A program made the translations under genes and the position numbers. DNA of 64,000 bases, from NCBI GenBank assembly GCA_949358305.1, contig OX442315.1:24950427-25014426 (forward strand), in the 5' to 3' direction. The notes below the pieces were generated by a model. It did no database searches and had not been told where the DNA came from. It saw nothing but the letters and a program-made list of their open reading frames with translations. Source of the DNA: Strigamia acuminata (taxonomy: Eukaryota > Arthropoda > Chilopoda > Geophilomorpha > Linotaeniidae). Shown here piece by piece: positions 45,576 to 58,648 of the stretch (position 1 is the first letter of the stretch; each line of letters begins with the position of its first letter).

Positions 45576-46996
45576 TATTTAAGAAAGGGAGAAGATATAA
45601 ATAATTTGCGTGGAACAAGTTGGAAGTTATCTCGGTTCATTACTCTCACTATAAACTGAAGCAGTGAAATGGAATAAAAATGTTCCACGTTGTGAATAGA
45701 AATGTATCACTCATACGTTTGAAACAATCGACGTAGATTAAGTTAATTCAGGCGCCATTATGGGTCGGGGGAAGAGGAAAAAGCCATTTGGTCCAAATTG
45801 CCTAAATTTTTCAACAGTCGCAAAAAAAAACATCTTTTCTTCTTTCTCTTGATATGACTCGTAAAGGAACGCTTAAGGCTAGAGAAATATGGCAGAGGAA
45901 ATGTGAATAAAAAGAATGAAAATGAAATATTCTGTTTTGAATGCAGCCTAAAGAAAAGGGGGATAAAAGAATAAAAAATTTATTTTTCATAACTTCTGCA
46001 CTGTTGATATACAAAAGTAAACAAATCGTATTTGGATATTTGAAAAATAGCAACAAGATAAACGGGTTGCGGGTTTTAGGTCGGATCTATCCAAGCAAAA
46101 TAATAAAGAAAAAAAATACAACTAAATCAAATTGAGAAATGTTTGTTTTTTTGCCTTGCTTTGCTTTCAAACTGCATGCGACTTTTCTTGACAAACAACA
46201 TGGAGCAGTGCGGGCAGAAAATTAAATTCTCAAACTTATATTTGATTCTGTTGGTTTTGAATCTTGATTTTTAGAAAAAGAATATATTGATAAAAAGTAT
46301 TTATTCACATTTAAAATAAGATTACGCTTAATATTTTAATAAATCTGGAGTACAAATCACTTTAATAAGCAAAATCTGTCTATTACGAAAGATAAAAAAT
46401 AAAAATAAAAGTGATGCGCGATATTAATTTATTGAAGACATTTCCTTAGGTTGAAATTCATCGTTGAAAGTTGACGTGTGCGTGTGCCAAATGTTTGAAT
46501 ACGAACGAGTTCTCAATCAGCAGGTGTCTGTCTTTTCCAGTACTGATGCGAATCCCTAGCAATCAGACTGCGTTAGTTTCTTCCTCGTCTCTCCTTCAGT
46601 CTGTGGGCATTCATCGCCCCTCTCATAAATGGAGAAAAATTGGAAAGACAGAAAGGAGTCTTCGACTTTGTCATTTTCTTTGAGCGCTCAGCTGTCATCT
46701 ATTTGCCAACTAATGCGAATCTTTCATACTCAAATCTTCTCGATACATCCTAAAAATTTATATCATCTAAAACCGACTCATTTTTTTCCGCCTCAGCAAT
46801 TACTGCTGCGTATGTAAATGCTACATATTTCCCTCCTCTCTTATTTCCTTTTATGCTTTTAACATAAAATTAATTACAAATATGAACGGAACTACAATTT
46901 ACTTCTTCAGCAAATTTCAGAAGAATCGTTACACAATAAATATAGAAATGATGCTCATTTCTCCACGGGAACTTCAATAGAGTCTGACAGACCCAA

Positions 46997-47199
46997 TCAC
47001 CAGTCTTCAAAGGAGAAGTGAACGTAAGATGTGAAAGAAGGCACACGTAACTCCTCATTTGACTCAGCAGGTGAGGCCTCACGAATCGGGTGAGGTGAAG
47101 GGTCACGGGAATTGAGGGATTGATACGAGGAGGAACAAGATAGTGAGGAGAAATCAGAGTCTAGATCAACGTAGGATATGAATGTGGGTTCAGGACGTT
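46997..47199 (-). CDS. Candidate alternative last exon of the SOWAH-family gene
   Basis: On the minus strand an acceptor (TTCTCGGTAG) precedes 203 nt that stay open for 66 codons to a TGA at 46999-46997. If spliced from the ankyrin exon 50345-50273 (phase 1), it reads on in frame as ERPEPTFISYVDLDSDFSS, serine-rich, ending SYVHFSFEDW. Base composition is richer in GC than the surroundings, as in coding DNA. I know no homologue. It may also be a separate gene's exon or chance. Confidence 0.35.
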
Positions 47200-47900
47200 C
47201 TACCGAGAATAAAGGCATTATAATAAAGAACGTGATGGTTAATGGGAAAAAAAGGGAGAAAATAAAAATAAATAAAATTAATGAGTGTGAAATAAATTGA
47301 TTTTGTTAAATTTTGTTAAAATCAGCTCAGAAACAGAAGCTCGGCCCGAAATATGTGCGCACATTCAATTTATCAAAAAGTGTAATTATCTAACATGCAA
47401 ACGTGCATATTTTATTACAAATGTACAAGAGATATTCGGATCCATGCTAAGAAATCTTCAGATATAAAAACCTAAGCCAAAAAGACAAAAAAAAAGGATA
47501 ACATCAAACATGGCAAACTAAGGAATGCGCGAAACAAACAAACACACATGCAGAAATTAGTAAAAACTGCATAATTTGAACGAGTATTAGTTTATTCCAT
47601 GCAAATTAGTATTGTTAAATATAATTTTATTTAACGAGTTAAGTAACATTACAGTCCTGAGATTAATGAACAGAATTATGAAATAAGTTTAAAGTCACTA
47701 ATGCCTTTTTTGATCAGTCAAAAATATACATAACAAAACAGGTTAAGATTGTCTCATTAATAATTATATTGTAATTATATAATTAATAATTAATAATTAA
47801 TAAACATCAATAATGTTAACACATTATCCCGTTCAATTCACAACCATTGAAATACTTGAGTCATTAAGATTAAGCAAATTAATAGTAACATAACAGTAGT

Positions 47901-50900
47901 TTAGAAATAAGAAACTGGCCGCTGTTTACGCATGCGCGTAGACATGAACAGACTACCACGCTCAGCTGATTGTCCTCGATCTCGCATAGACATTGTTAAA
48001 AGTGTAGCACGAGGACGCCATTTTGCAGGCGGAGTAGGAGGAGGAGAAGTGCAAGATTCCTTACGTTGTTGTTCAGCGTTGTTTTTCTTCCAGTCCTTGA
48101 ACAACTGCTGCGCTTTTTTACCGCTATAATCTCGCAAGTTTGCATCAGCACCTAAATAAAATGGATACTTATTACTTGTCAAACAGTAGTTCCGGTCTAA
48201 GGTTTGCTTTATGCACTTTATAATAATAACCAAAAGAACAGCGTGCAAACAACGTTGGTTTTGATTACTTTGGTTATAAAAATGTTTTACAACCAGAATG
48301 TAGTAAAATAAGAATTTTTAGTGAGAAACATTTGCATAAATCAACAAAGAAATAGAAATAAACTGTTTATGACTTGAACTTCGAATGCCCCTTTCGTTTT
48401 TGGAACCGGTTTCACTAAGCTCGCATCAATTCCTGCATATTTATTTTCAAATTTATTACCCAGATTTTACCTTAAATGGTTTTACGGTTGCCATTTCTAT
48501 CTAAAGAGTGAAAAAGCAAATGTAATAATAATAATAATTATTATATATTACATATACAGGCAAATATACTGGACATAAAAATGTTGCAAAAAGCAACATT
48601 ACACATTCTTATAAACAAAGTTCAGTTTCATGAAGGCATACGATAGAAATTGTTATTGTTTCTTGAATTGAATGCGCTCACTTCAATTGCTTCAAAAGAA
48701 AAATTAGGGCGCGTTTCCAAAATGCCAATAATCAGTGAGAAAAACCACCAAGACGGTCATCACCGCAACAAGATTTCTCACCTATGAGAGTCTTGTTACT
48801 CAAATGTTACTGAATAGATCAGTTGTACCAGAAACTTTCGGTTCGGATATTAATCAATTTGGTCCGCCATCTTGAATTGTCACAAAAAGAAGAAAAGTGT
48901 GACGAGAAGCCAGCTGAAGGATCTGACTTAGTGCGAACTAAGTTAGAGTCTTTCATTTAATATCGCATTAATTTGTGATCGATCCTAGGATCGAAGAATC
49001 GGACGTTGTGGATCATTTCTCCGATGGGCAAAATTCGAGAAGTACCGAGGCGGAAGATTTCTATTGCTTTTATTACTGTCCTAGTCATTTTGTTAATATT
49101 CCATGTGCACACTTCACTTTTTGATATGCATAATCTTTTGAATTACATTTCTTTTCGTTTCTCAAGTCAAAAGATTATACTTATCAAAAAGGGTAAGTAT
49201 TTTCCGCTCATAAGAGCATATAAGGGACCTAAAAATAACAAGTACCCCAAGACACTTGCCATTTTAGTTAGTTACAAAAATGTCCACTTTTAATTATCCA
49301 TTCACTAGTGAGCAACATCTGCGAATGAGCAACGTATGTACAGAACACTGAATATAAAAAATGCAAAATAATATAACCCTTATTTTCGAGTAATTTTGGT
49401 AAATTTAAAAAAAAACAGTCAATTTTGAATAATCGTCTTGCATTCACTTCAATGTTTTAACAGCTTGCAAATGACTGTTAACTCCAATTGACAACAAGTT
49501 TTCAATAATTCAAAAGTAAGGGAGAAAAAATGGCCGCGCGCAATGACACATTTCTACATAGCAATTAGCCTAGATGCCAGTCAGTGCAGCCGAGTAGAAC
49601 GGCCGTCTGCATGTTTCTGTCTCCGAAAAAAAGATGGTGTAACTCCAGTAGGCATGAGTAATTGATAGACTAATCAGTGGAATTGACACTTAAGTCTTGC
49701 GAGACAGTTCCGAGACATTCCAAAAAGAGGGACCCGATTTGCACTAATTTGTTGCTACTGAAAACGGATAAGTGACGGATGTGCTTGTAATTCCTTCCAA
49801 TACCCACGTAAAAAAAGAGGAAAAAATGCACCCGTATACATTTATATTTGGCTTGGGATCCTGTCCTGTCCTGTGCTACTGTATTTCATTTTTGTTTACC
49901 TCTTCCTACGACTAATTAAGTTGAGTTGAGTTTCCCTTATTTCATTGAAGGACGACTTTTGCTGGTGGTAATCTCTTGATACAATGTAGGAATTGGATTA
50001 AGAGACATTGTTGTGTTTTTGTTCCCAAGAAGTCGTTAATGGAACAACACAAAACGGTCCAATCAGAGGCCTTTCATTAGCTCATGCTTCATAGATCTAA
50101 TTGAGCCATTAGTGTGTGGTTCGACACGGTTTCCCATTCAACTACTGACAAGACCCATTAGCCTAAATTAAAGTGCTGTGACATGGCTACCCAAGAGATG
50201 CAAACCTTTTGACCCATTGCGAAGGAGGAGGACATCTTGAATCAATACGCTATAATTAGACACGTTACTTACCATACGTTTGAATCAAAAGGTCGTAAAC
50301 TGCTCGATGGTTGTGGACGGCAGCCAGGTGCAAAGGCGTGTATCCCTGCAAATTTACATAGAATGCGATGTTAAATAACTATAACTTGTAAGTGTTAATA
50401 TGTTCAAGATTAATAAATGGAAAGTGGTGCTCAACCTCATTAGTCATTTGTTACGCTTACAAATTCTCCCCATTTCACTTCATCGACGAAAGAAATAAAC
50501 TTTACGAGTCGATAAAACAACAATTACAAGTTTCGCAAAAATGTCTCCAACACTTGCCTTACATTTTTGTAAACAGATGGCGTTACATGTATCGTTTTTT
50601 GTGTATTGTTAGGACAAACTTCAGCTATAGCTAAGCATTTCTACATTCATTGAGTAATCGAACAGAAAACAACTCTTTCCTCATCAAAAATACCTTGAAA
50701 ATGTTTTGGAAATAGAAAACAAATTATTTATTGATTCATTCAACAACACTCGTAATTAAATGTGCTAATTTGTTAATAATTCGATTTATGTGAATTGAAA
50801 CGTTTCTACGTTTTCAATTAAAACTACGGCAATGGTGTCGAGTCAAAGTATTAAAAAAATCAAAAGAAATCGCCACTTCTAGAGCAATTTTTAAAATTTG

Positions 50901-53900
50901 TGCGAAGTTAAAAAAGGAGGTAGTGGGGGGAGTGGAAGTAAAAAAGATTTCAAATGTTGAAAGAATATTTAATAAAAAGTGAAGGAGCATTTCATTTTTG
51001 TTTCTCAATTGATGTTTGCAGCATGGGGAGTCGTCGACATTGTACTGGCGTTTCATAATCAGTTGCTCAACTGCTGAAATTTAATCAAAGTTTCTAATAT
51101 GCCTCTGGAGGGTAAAAAATGACACGAGGAAACACGTGTGAATATGTATTCGGAACCGGGCAGACAGGAAATTAACAGCCACGCTCTGGCGGCCAACATG
51201 TTAAATTAAATTTTGCCAAACAAGGGGGATCTGTTGTGTGGCATATGCAAACTGTCATCTGACACCGACATTAATGCAACACAAAAAGTATTGAGAACTT
51301 GTAACAACGCTCGCATAACTTTTGCTCACAAACAAAATAAAAACACATAAAAATTTCTCTAACTTTCTTCATTTCCGGCAATAAAAAAAAATTAAAAAAA
51401 AAAAAAAAAAAAAAACCTTTCTCCCCTCTTAATACAACGCATGTGACAAAATTAAGGTTGGTTTCGAGTAGCCCATTTGAATGGCAATCAACAGTGACAC
51501 GGGTGAATGGAAAAGCGCAGTGCGAACAAGGTTCGGGTCATGCTCCCACAAGTGACACGGACACCAACTTGCAGTTGCGCATTTGTTAGTTCAATGTCGC
51601 TCAAACACTGCACGTATTCAATTGGAAACGGCAGCCACGTCGCAGAGTTTCAAGCTCAGCTGCCATTCCACGTTTTTTCCTTCTCTTTCCCCCACCCTGG
51701 TTAAATTCTTAACAAATTCCTGCAAAGGTTTTTATTTTCTTTGTGCTGCACCAAATGTGGTCCGCCATTAACGAACGGACTGTGTTGCCATTGCCACGTT
51801 GCAAACTGTTTTACAAGATGTGCTGGAGGTCGAGGGAAGGTCTTTTATTTATCCCCTGCCTCGCTTTCATTGCTGATTCGAGCATAATAACGACTCGTGT
51901 TCACATAGCAATAATTTCATGCCAAGCATGCGTTCAGTTTGCGCCAGCAATGTAGCGATTTCGTGTCATGTTGACGTCAGCATTTATTTGCCAAGAAATT
52001 TATTCATTGCGCATTCTTGGGAATAAACTTTTAGCGGCGGTAACGGCCGAACCGACTAACAGACGGATTTGTTCTCAAACTTAAACTCAACTGCGAGCAA
52101 TCAAACATGCTGCAAAACGCTCATTGGTCGTGGCTGCACAAATATAGCAGCGACACATTTGCATAATAAATGTCAAACTCGAAGTAAATCTCGACTTCTT
52201 ATATACTATATATATTTTTTTATTTCACTATTTATTTAAATCTAAACAGGTGCACTTTAAAAGATAAAGGCGTCGAAAGTTGAATGAGCAATGAAAATTC
52301 CGCACAGGTTTGCAAACGAATACGACTGCGAATTTGAGTAGTGGGGTTGGGGTATTTGGCGAGTGCCCAGCCACCACTTCAACAAGCATCGAATGAAAAA
52401 TGACACGTGCAACGCGCACTGTCATCTGCTTTTTTGCGAATACAATTGCATTTGGTCGAGTATTGCGCCGCATCAAATGATAGATAGGATTGCACGTCGC
52501 CCTCTTATCTCGTGACCACAATATGGGCCAACATTTTTCTTACTTTACACAATATCCATTGCCGCTCCATCGCGCTGACAGAGAGAGGAGCAACGCCGAG
52601 AGAACATCAAAGCAGCGGGAGCGTTTCACTATTGTCCACATTTGGCCGTATCAAGTGCAGAAAAGATGAGCTTATTGGAAATTCAAATCACCTCCACCAA
52701 ACAAAGATGGCAACTTTTCATTTTGTCTACACCGTGTATGCGAGAGCGCGTGTTTACATTTTCAGCGAGGAAAAATGACAAAGCCAACATTTTCCAATAT
52801 TTTTTTTTTCCCGGCAAGTTAAAATTAAATTTAATATTTCCCTCCTTCAAAAATTAAAAATTGATTGAAATCAAACTTACCCCCTGGATAACGTCCAATT
52901 AAAGAGGCACGAAGCAAGTTGAGAGAAAAAAGAAAAAATTAAAATGTTTATTATTAATAACTGCGACGTGAATAAATCAAATTATACTTACATTCTGTTC
53001 AAAGATAAATAAGGCAAGGTGAATATGAAAAAAAAAAAAGAAAGAAAAAAATACAATAATTTATTATTTTGTACCGTTCAATTATTTCCTAAAAAATAAA
53101 TTTCAAAAAAAAGCTATTTAAATTTTAAAATTGCATAAAGACAGATCTGACTTTCCAATTTCGTGCATGACAAAGAGAATAATAGAATGGAACTGTGCGT
53201 TTTAATGGTTTATTTTAGCTTCAGATTTCGATAACCGCATAAAACAAATATGTTAACATATAATATATAAAAGTGAAATTTTCTCCCCGCATTCAAACCG
53301 CCATTTTGAATATCAGTGAAGTGAGAAACAAATAAAAGAGATAATAAATCACGAAGACACGAGATCGGATGCCACGACCAGAGATTGCCACGGCCCTCGC
53401 TCTCGTTTCTCGCTCGGCATCTGCTCTGTCACGGCTTAAGCCTAGTTCAAAGCCGACTTAAAATACGACACTTGGTCCGACAAGCGTCGGGGCGTGTACA
53501 ACGAACTTGCCACAGGAAGAAGCAAAATTAATTGATGGCAGCCACAACCGGGAATGAGTCACCCCCTTATCCCCCCAAAAAAAGAAGGAAAAAAGAAAAT
53601 AATAATAATAAAAAGAAGAATACAAAAGAGAATTTACAACCGACGATTCTTCGCCTTGAGTGTGATTTCGAATTCAGGATATTTCCTGCACGGATGTAGA
53701 AAGTTGTATTTTTCTTTCTTTTTACAATTGCAAATTTCATTTGGTTTCAATTGTAACATTTTTCTTTCTGTAGCTGTTCCTACTGCGAGGCAAAGCTATA
53801 CATGTCATTCAAAAAAGAAGTTGAAATTTCTGTTAGTCTTCAATTGCCAATTACATTTCAACTCGAACGACACCAACATCATTTGAAGCAATGATTCTGC

Positions 53901-56900
53901 TTCACTTTTTATGAGCTTTGCTCGTGCCGAGTTTTAACTGAGGAAAAAAAATCTCTTTAGGGAATATAAAAGATCCATTTCCATACTCGAGCACGATTTG
54001 ATTTTTGTCTCGATAAAAAAAAGTAAAAATATATATATATATATGTATTATATATATGTATATATAAATAACTTACAAAAGTAGGAAAAGAAATGAAAAA
54101 ATTGCGTCGTGAGAAAAAAGAAAAATTAAAACATTAGCAACTGCTCATTAAGCATGCATATTTGGAGCAGAAATAAAGAAAATATTTTGTCAATAAAATG
54201 TTTGAACGAAGAAAGGGGCAAAAAGGAAGAATAGTGAGTTGATAAAGTATGAGTAATAGAGTGAGTGTGTCGATAAAAAGAGCGAGAAAACGCAGTAAGA
54301 GTGCCTATTCCTCTCCATTTGAGGAGAGAGAGGCTTTCCCGCTGTAATTTCGCCCTAATTGACAGCAATCGAAAGTGGGCTGCACTGCTTCGCTTCACGC
54401 TCTAACAGCCAAATGGGAGATGGGAGCCAGAGTACACTGTGTCTTCTCTCTCCTTAGCTCATTTTCTCAACCATCTCAAAGGGGAAATTAACATCCTTAA
54501 ACACTTATACTAACCACTCATCTCGAGGGAAAGAAAGAAATAGCAAAAAGTTTCTCACTAGATAAACTTTATTTTTCCAAAACCTTAATTACGCCACCAC
54601 GATCCAATTGAAAATAATCATAATCGTAATGATAATAATAATAAAGTTTTACCGCTATTTATTATTATTATTTTTATTTTGTTAATCGTCTGTTAGTTAT
54701 ACGTCATTTGCTGATTTTACAAAACTCAAGTGTTTGCCCTGCTGCGCAGTTTCACTCGGGAACGCTGTGCGTGCATCGAAAAGACGCTCCCATCCCTACT
54801 CATTTTCCAAGGGATCATCTTCCCCGCACAACTTACAATCACGTGTTTACCCTCAACATTTTTCTCACATTTCCACTTCAGTTTCAAATTTGAGTTAACC
54901 TGCTTTAAGCAGTTTTTTAATTAAATGTAAGCTTCAGTGACTCCTCAATTAAAAAAAAAATAATAATTCAAATTTCTCACACTCAACTGCATTTTTATTA
55001 CATCAATAAAAAATTCATCTAAACCTTAAAAACACATAAATAAATTAATTTTCCCAAAAAATTCCATTCACTAATCTTTCATAAACAGAAAAAAAAAAAA
55101 AAAAAAAAACTAAATCGAAATTTTCTTAATTCTTTAACCCTAATGTGCGCCAAACCAAAGTTGAAAAATTTGAAGAAGAAAAATAAAAATAATAAAAATC
55201 AGAAGAAGAAAAAAAAAAAAATAGAAAAAAAAAAAGAAAAAAGAAAAAAGAAAGAAAATCTTTCGTATGCCGTCACCCTGTTAAGCTGAAGTCAATAAAA
55301 GGCGGGGAGGCAGAAAAGTGAGACCTCACAACTGAGCCATGAGCGAAACAGCTGCTACCGAGATTTGAGCGCAACCTTCGTATAACGAATCACCCATACC
55401 TTGAAAACCCTCTCGCATTAAATTGCTCATTACACAAAAACCAAATATTTTCCATAATTCATCCGCCTCCAATTGCACTTTCAACCGAAAACTCCCACCA
55501 ATTTAAGCCTAACCCGTAACTAAGGGGGTGCGGTCGTCGTACAGAGGTAGCCGTGGTCGTACCTTGGGGATGTTCAGTAATGGTTTGCCACTTGAAACGT
55601 CAGTCACACGCCCGCCCTACGATGCTCCATTTCAATATGGGAAAAAGTTTTTCAGAAATGGTGTAAATGGTGTCTATTTTACAAAAAAAAAATATATCAC
55701 CCCCCTCCTCCCCTCAGACTATATTTTAAGGTTTCATGTTACATAGACTCCATTAAAAACTCACATGTAAACATCAGTTAGTCAAATTCGGGTCAATTTT
55801 TGATGGAATTTAATTAATTAATTCCAATGGCAACTCAATTTGTGTTGGATGGAGCGACACTAGCGATAAAAGCCTCCATGATAGTGATAAATATGGCGAT
55901 GATGTGGTGAGAAATGACAACGACAGTGATAAAAGCGCTAGTGACAGATATAATGATCATTGGGACAAAATGATATGCCGTGCCTTAATAATTCCATCGT
56001 TAGCAACACAACACATTCGTGAGGCGTTATATTAATTTCGTAGATCAAAAATTGAACATTTTTTTCCTCCTATCTAACATAAAAAAAGTAAAAAAAAAGT
56101 AAAAAAAAAATAAAAATGGGATGACTTGACTAAATGGTTGTAAAATTGACAATGTTTCCCCTTTACGCGTTTCATTTTGAACGTGACAAGTGCGTGCGCC
56201 AGAAAATTGGCGAGAGAAGAGCTTTCATCTGCAAAAACATATCTCTGATTGGCAATTAGAGGAGTAAAGACCCCTTTTTCTCTCTCGGAAAAAGAAAAAT
56301 GATCCTAAATTGAATGAATTACCTTGTGAAAAACTATTTCCATCGCACATCACTTTTTCTCATTTACAACCTTAATTAAAGCCATATCGCAAGTTTGCAT
56401 CGTTTATTTTTTCAACGCGCATACACAACATTGATTTGCATGCGAGTATCCGGAAGTCCATTACACGAGCGCATTACATTTCCTCCTTTTTTAGCGAGCC
56501 AAAAAACTCTGACAAGCGACAAATGAAGAAAGGGGAGCGCTTTCTTTTACATTCAAATGAAGGAAAGGCAAGGCAAGGGAAGGCAGCTAGTTCATTCCCA
56601 ACGTGCACCTCGGCGCTCATCTAATGTCAAACTTGTTTTCCCCCAAACGATAAAAACTTTTCCCAACTCGCAGCGCAGAAAAGTCGCGCACCTTTAGTGC
56701 ATAAACGAGTTGTCAAACAGCAGCTAAGTTCGAGGGCAGCCATGTTGGACACGACAGCGAGGACCGACCTAAGCTTTTGAGAACCCCTCCCTCGGGTGCG
56801 ATGCCAGAGGCCAGAGGTGTTTAATTGGAGCGGGTCGCTTTCCGATGACATGGCACACTGTCCCTCGGGGTCAGCACACAATGTCATCTTGTCAGCAAAC

Positions 56901-58648
56901 GACAACTTGTCAACAAATGCACCACTGGCCACCAGAGTGCGTCATTCTATACTTTTAAATGTCACTTTTATTTTTTTTTAAAAAGAGAAAAGCTTTTACG
57001 GAGTAAAGGGAGAAAAAAATGACGAGGTTGGCAAAATTGATCTTTTGTTTCGATGTGGTTGGAAATTTCAAAAGGGATTTGCAATCGGTTTTCTCAATTT
57101 CGGCAAATTACGCCTCGCTGAACTAGACGCCATCTGGCGTTGAAAATTGGAAAACATCAGGCAAAACAGTTGACAAGCCAAACATACTCGACGTCACATC
57201 GCAGGCTAGGAACTAGGATGTAATAGTAAACACGGCCAGCCCCTTGACAAGTGGTCAAATGTAGAAGGCGTCATGACGCGGTTGACAGACACGTCCCGGA
57301 ATTGACGCGTTGACAATAGGGCGTGGGGAAGGTTGCAAGGCAACAGTCCTAATTTCATAGGATTACACTTGGCATGGCTGCGCTGACACCTCTATTTACC
57401 GCTTGCTCCAGCCCCTGTCAAAACAGGACCCTCGCTAAGAGGCTTAGACGAGAAAAGAGAGACAGGAGGACGCCCGCGTCTCCTAACCAGTGGCATGGAA
57501 AAGCCACCTTCCCACCCACCCTACTCCTATCCCATCAGCCCCTCGTCAGCTTTCTAGGAGAGTCAGCTTCCATGTGAGACGCGAGTGAACGCTGATTAGC
57601 CATGCGCGTAATCCTATTTTCCGATTGGCTAGCACCTCGAGACGAGGGGGCGCTGCCACAACTGCCTGGCGCCCACCTCAACACCCATACACCCCGACCC
57701 AACCCTCCCGTTTTTCACTTGCCTCAATTCACTCACATAGTGCAAACTGGAAATGGGCGAAAAGAACTTAAACGAACTTTCATTTCCTTCTTATCTTACC
57801 GTCATTTTAGAAATAAAAATAATAATAAAAATAATAAAAATAAAAATAAAAAATTCTCATTTTAAATAAAATTCTTTTTAAAACAATTGCCGATTGCGAT
57901 GGGGGTTTGGCGAGGAACTGAACTCAGGATCTGTTTTACTTTTCTTTCTTTCAAAAGGTTTAGTGCATCTGGACTTTTAATGCTATTTAACGTTTCAACA
58001 AACCATTTACACACTCCACTCACCACCAGAGCGCTATCGAAGAATAGGATGTCATCCAAAAAGGGATTTGGCTTCATCAGGAGATGGAGCAGGAAAGTGA
58101 AAGAGAAGACAGCAACGAAGAGAGAGAAAAAAAGCTTTTAAAGGTAAATTTCAAAGCAAAGGAAAAATTCGAACATTACAAATTCAATGTAATGCAATTT
58201 TCAAACACATCAAAGGTTGAGGCGCCATCTTGTAAGTCGGTTACTATGGCAACTGGCACATCATCCCATTTGTCAAGTATCTTTTTGTCTGATTGGATAA
58301 TCCAGTCAAAGTGTTGATCAAATTGCATTAGACTCTAGTAACAGAACGACAAGTCTTTAATATTTTATTAATGTTTCGCACAACTTTATTAGGGTGCCGA
58401 AAGTGGAGAGAATCAAATTGGAAAATGGCATCCAATTCAATAATCAAATAAGAAGTAAAAACCGAGCCCACAACTTTTTTTTTCTTCCACAAAAATAAGA
58501 AATTATTTCTTAAAAAAAAAAAAAAAAAAAAATTAGAAAAAATATAAACTGTACTTACAGATCGAATATTCGGATTGAGCCCAAACGTACCGGCAATCAT
58601 CTTCACCATGTCCGAATGGCCACGTTTCGCAGCCCAATGGAGCGCCGT
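47901..58648 (-). CDS. SOWAH-family ankyrin-repeat protein (C-terminal exons, 5' partial)
   Basis: Three minus-strand exons, 58648-58559, 50345-50273 and 48151-47901, splice in phase into 137 aa of ankyrin repeats and tail. They encode TALHWAAKRGHSDMVKMIAGTFGLNPNIRS, then GYTPLHLAAVHNHRAVYDLLIQTYG, then ADANLRDYSGKKAQQLFKDWKK. This is the Sosondowah (SOWAHA-D) signature, notably NLRDYSGKKA. A Pro/Arg-rich tail ends RKQRPVSYF. The N-terminal part and first ankyrin half must lie right of base 64000; I found no convincing exon in 58649-64000. Introns of 8.2 and 2.1 kb differ sharply from the other genes here. SOWAH function is poorly known. An alternative last exon is proposed at 46997-47199. 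Confidence 0.85.
48860..49023 (+). promoter_or_regulatory. Putative promoter/5' UTR of the plus-strand exon at 49024
   Basis: A YY1/Pho-type site (CCGCCATCTT, 48864-48873, reverse of AAGATGGCGG) lies 150 nt before the ATG. A 7-bp hairpin ACTTAGT/ACTAAGT (48926-48943) and a perfect 16-bp palindrome centred on CCTAGG (48979-48994) follow. Confidence 0.4.
49024..49192 (+). CDS. First coding exon of an unidentified type II membrane protein
   Basis: The ATG at 49024 opens 56 codons up to a strong donor (AAGG|GTAAGT at 49192, phase 1). The peptide has a short basic head (MGKIREVPRRK), one hydrophobic anchor (ISIAFITVLVILLIFHV), then a polar stem. This is the layout of a Golgi type II glycosyltransferase or sulfotransferase. 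Later exons were not found, so the family is unknown; they could lie further right, on the strand opposite to SOWAH. Alternatively it could be a chance hydrophobic frame. Confidence 0.4.
50346..58558. other. SOWAH intron (8.2 kb), non-coding
   Basis: No exon supported on either strand. Poly(A) runs at about 51394-51415 and 55088-55109, a TA repeat at about 54029-54066, and (TAA)n/(ATT)n tracts near 54637-54680. YY1-like GCCATTTTG at 53298-53308 and GCGCCATCTTG at 58222-58232. Several short minus-strand strings resembling GTAAGT donors occur without matching exons. Confidence 0.5.
54029..54066. repeat. (TA)n microsatellite
   Basis: Imperfect TATATATGTATTATATA repeat next to A-rich sequence. 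Confidence 0.85.

Larger units (their letters stand above)
37659..46996. other. 9.3 kb non-coding region right of ZFAND1
   Basis: No coding exon could be supported. After the ZFAND1 3' UTR comes AT-rich sequence. Around 38830-39250 (minus view) a 340-nt open stretch ends at a good GTAAGT donor (38835-38834), next to a CT-rich tract (39209-39251), which may be an untranslated exon and promoter. A candidate 22-nt minus-strand micro-exon lies at 42094-42115. Simple repeats are listed separately. The segment 42540-43260 is less AT-rich and could be an enhancer. Confidence 0.4.
48152..50272. other. SOWAH intron (2.1 kb) carrying an antisense first exon
   Basis: Non-coding on the minus strand. Contains a YY1-like site, two short inverted repeats and a plus-strand coding exon (see 48860-49192). 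The 49540-50240 part is less AT-rich and has clustered TAAT/CATTAG homeodomain-like motifs, possibly an enhancer. Confidence 0.45.

Noticed and set aside
50392-50634. Plus-strand 80-aa ORF considered as exon 2 of the membrane protein starting at 49024
   Set aside because: No suitable acceptor in phase and no recognisable domain.
52859-52900. Possible 3-nt or short minus-strand exon before a GTAAGT at about 52876
   Set aside because: It would add one glycine between SOWAH ankyrin exons, but the direct junction 58559-50345 is already in phase and no longer exon is visible.
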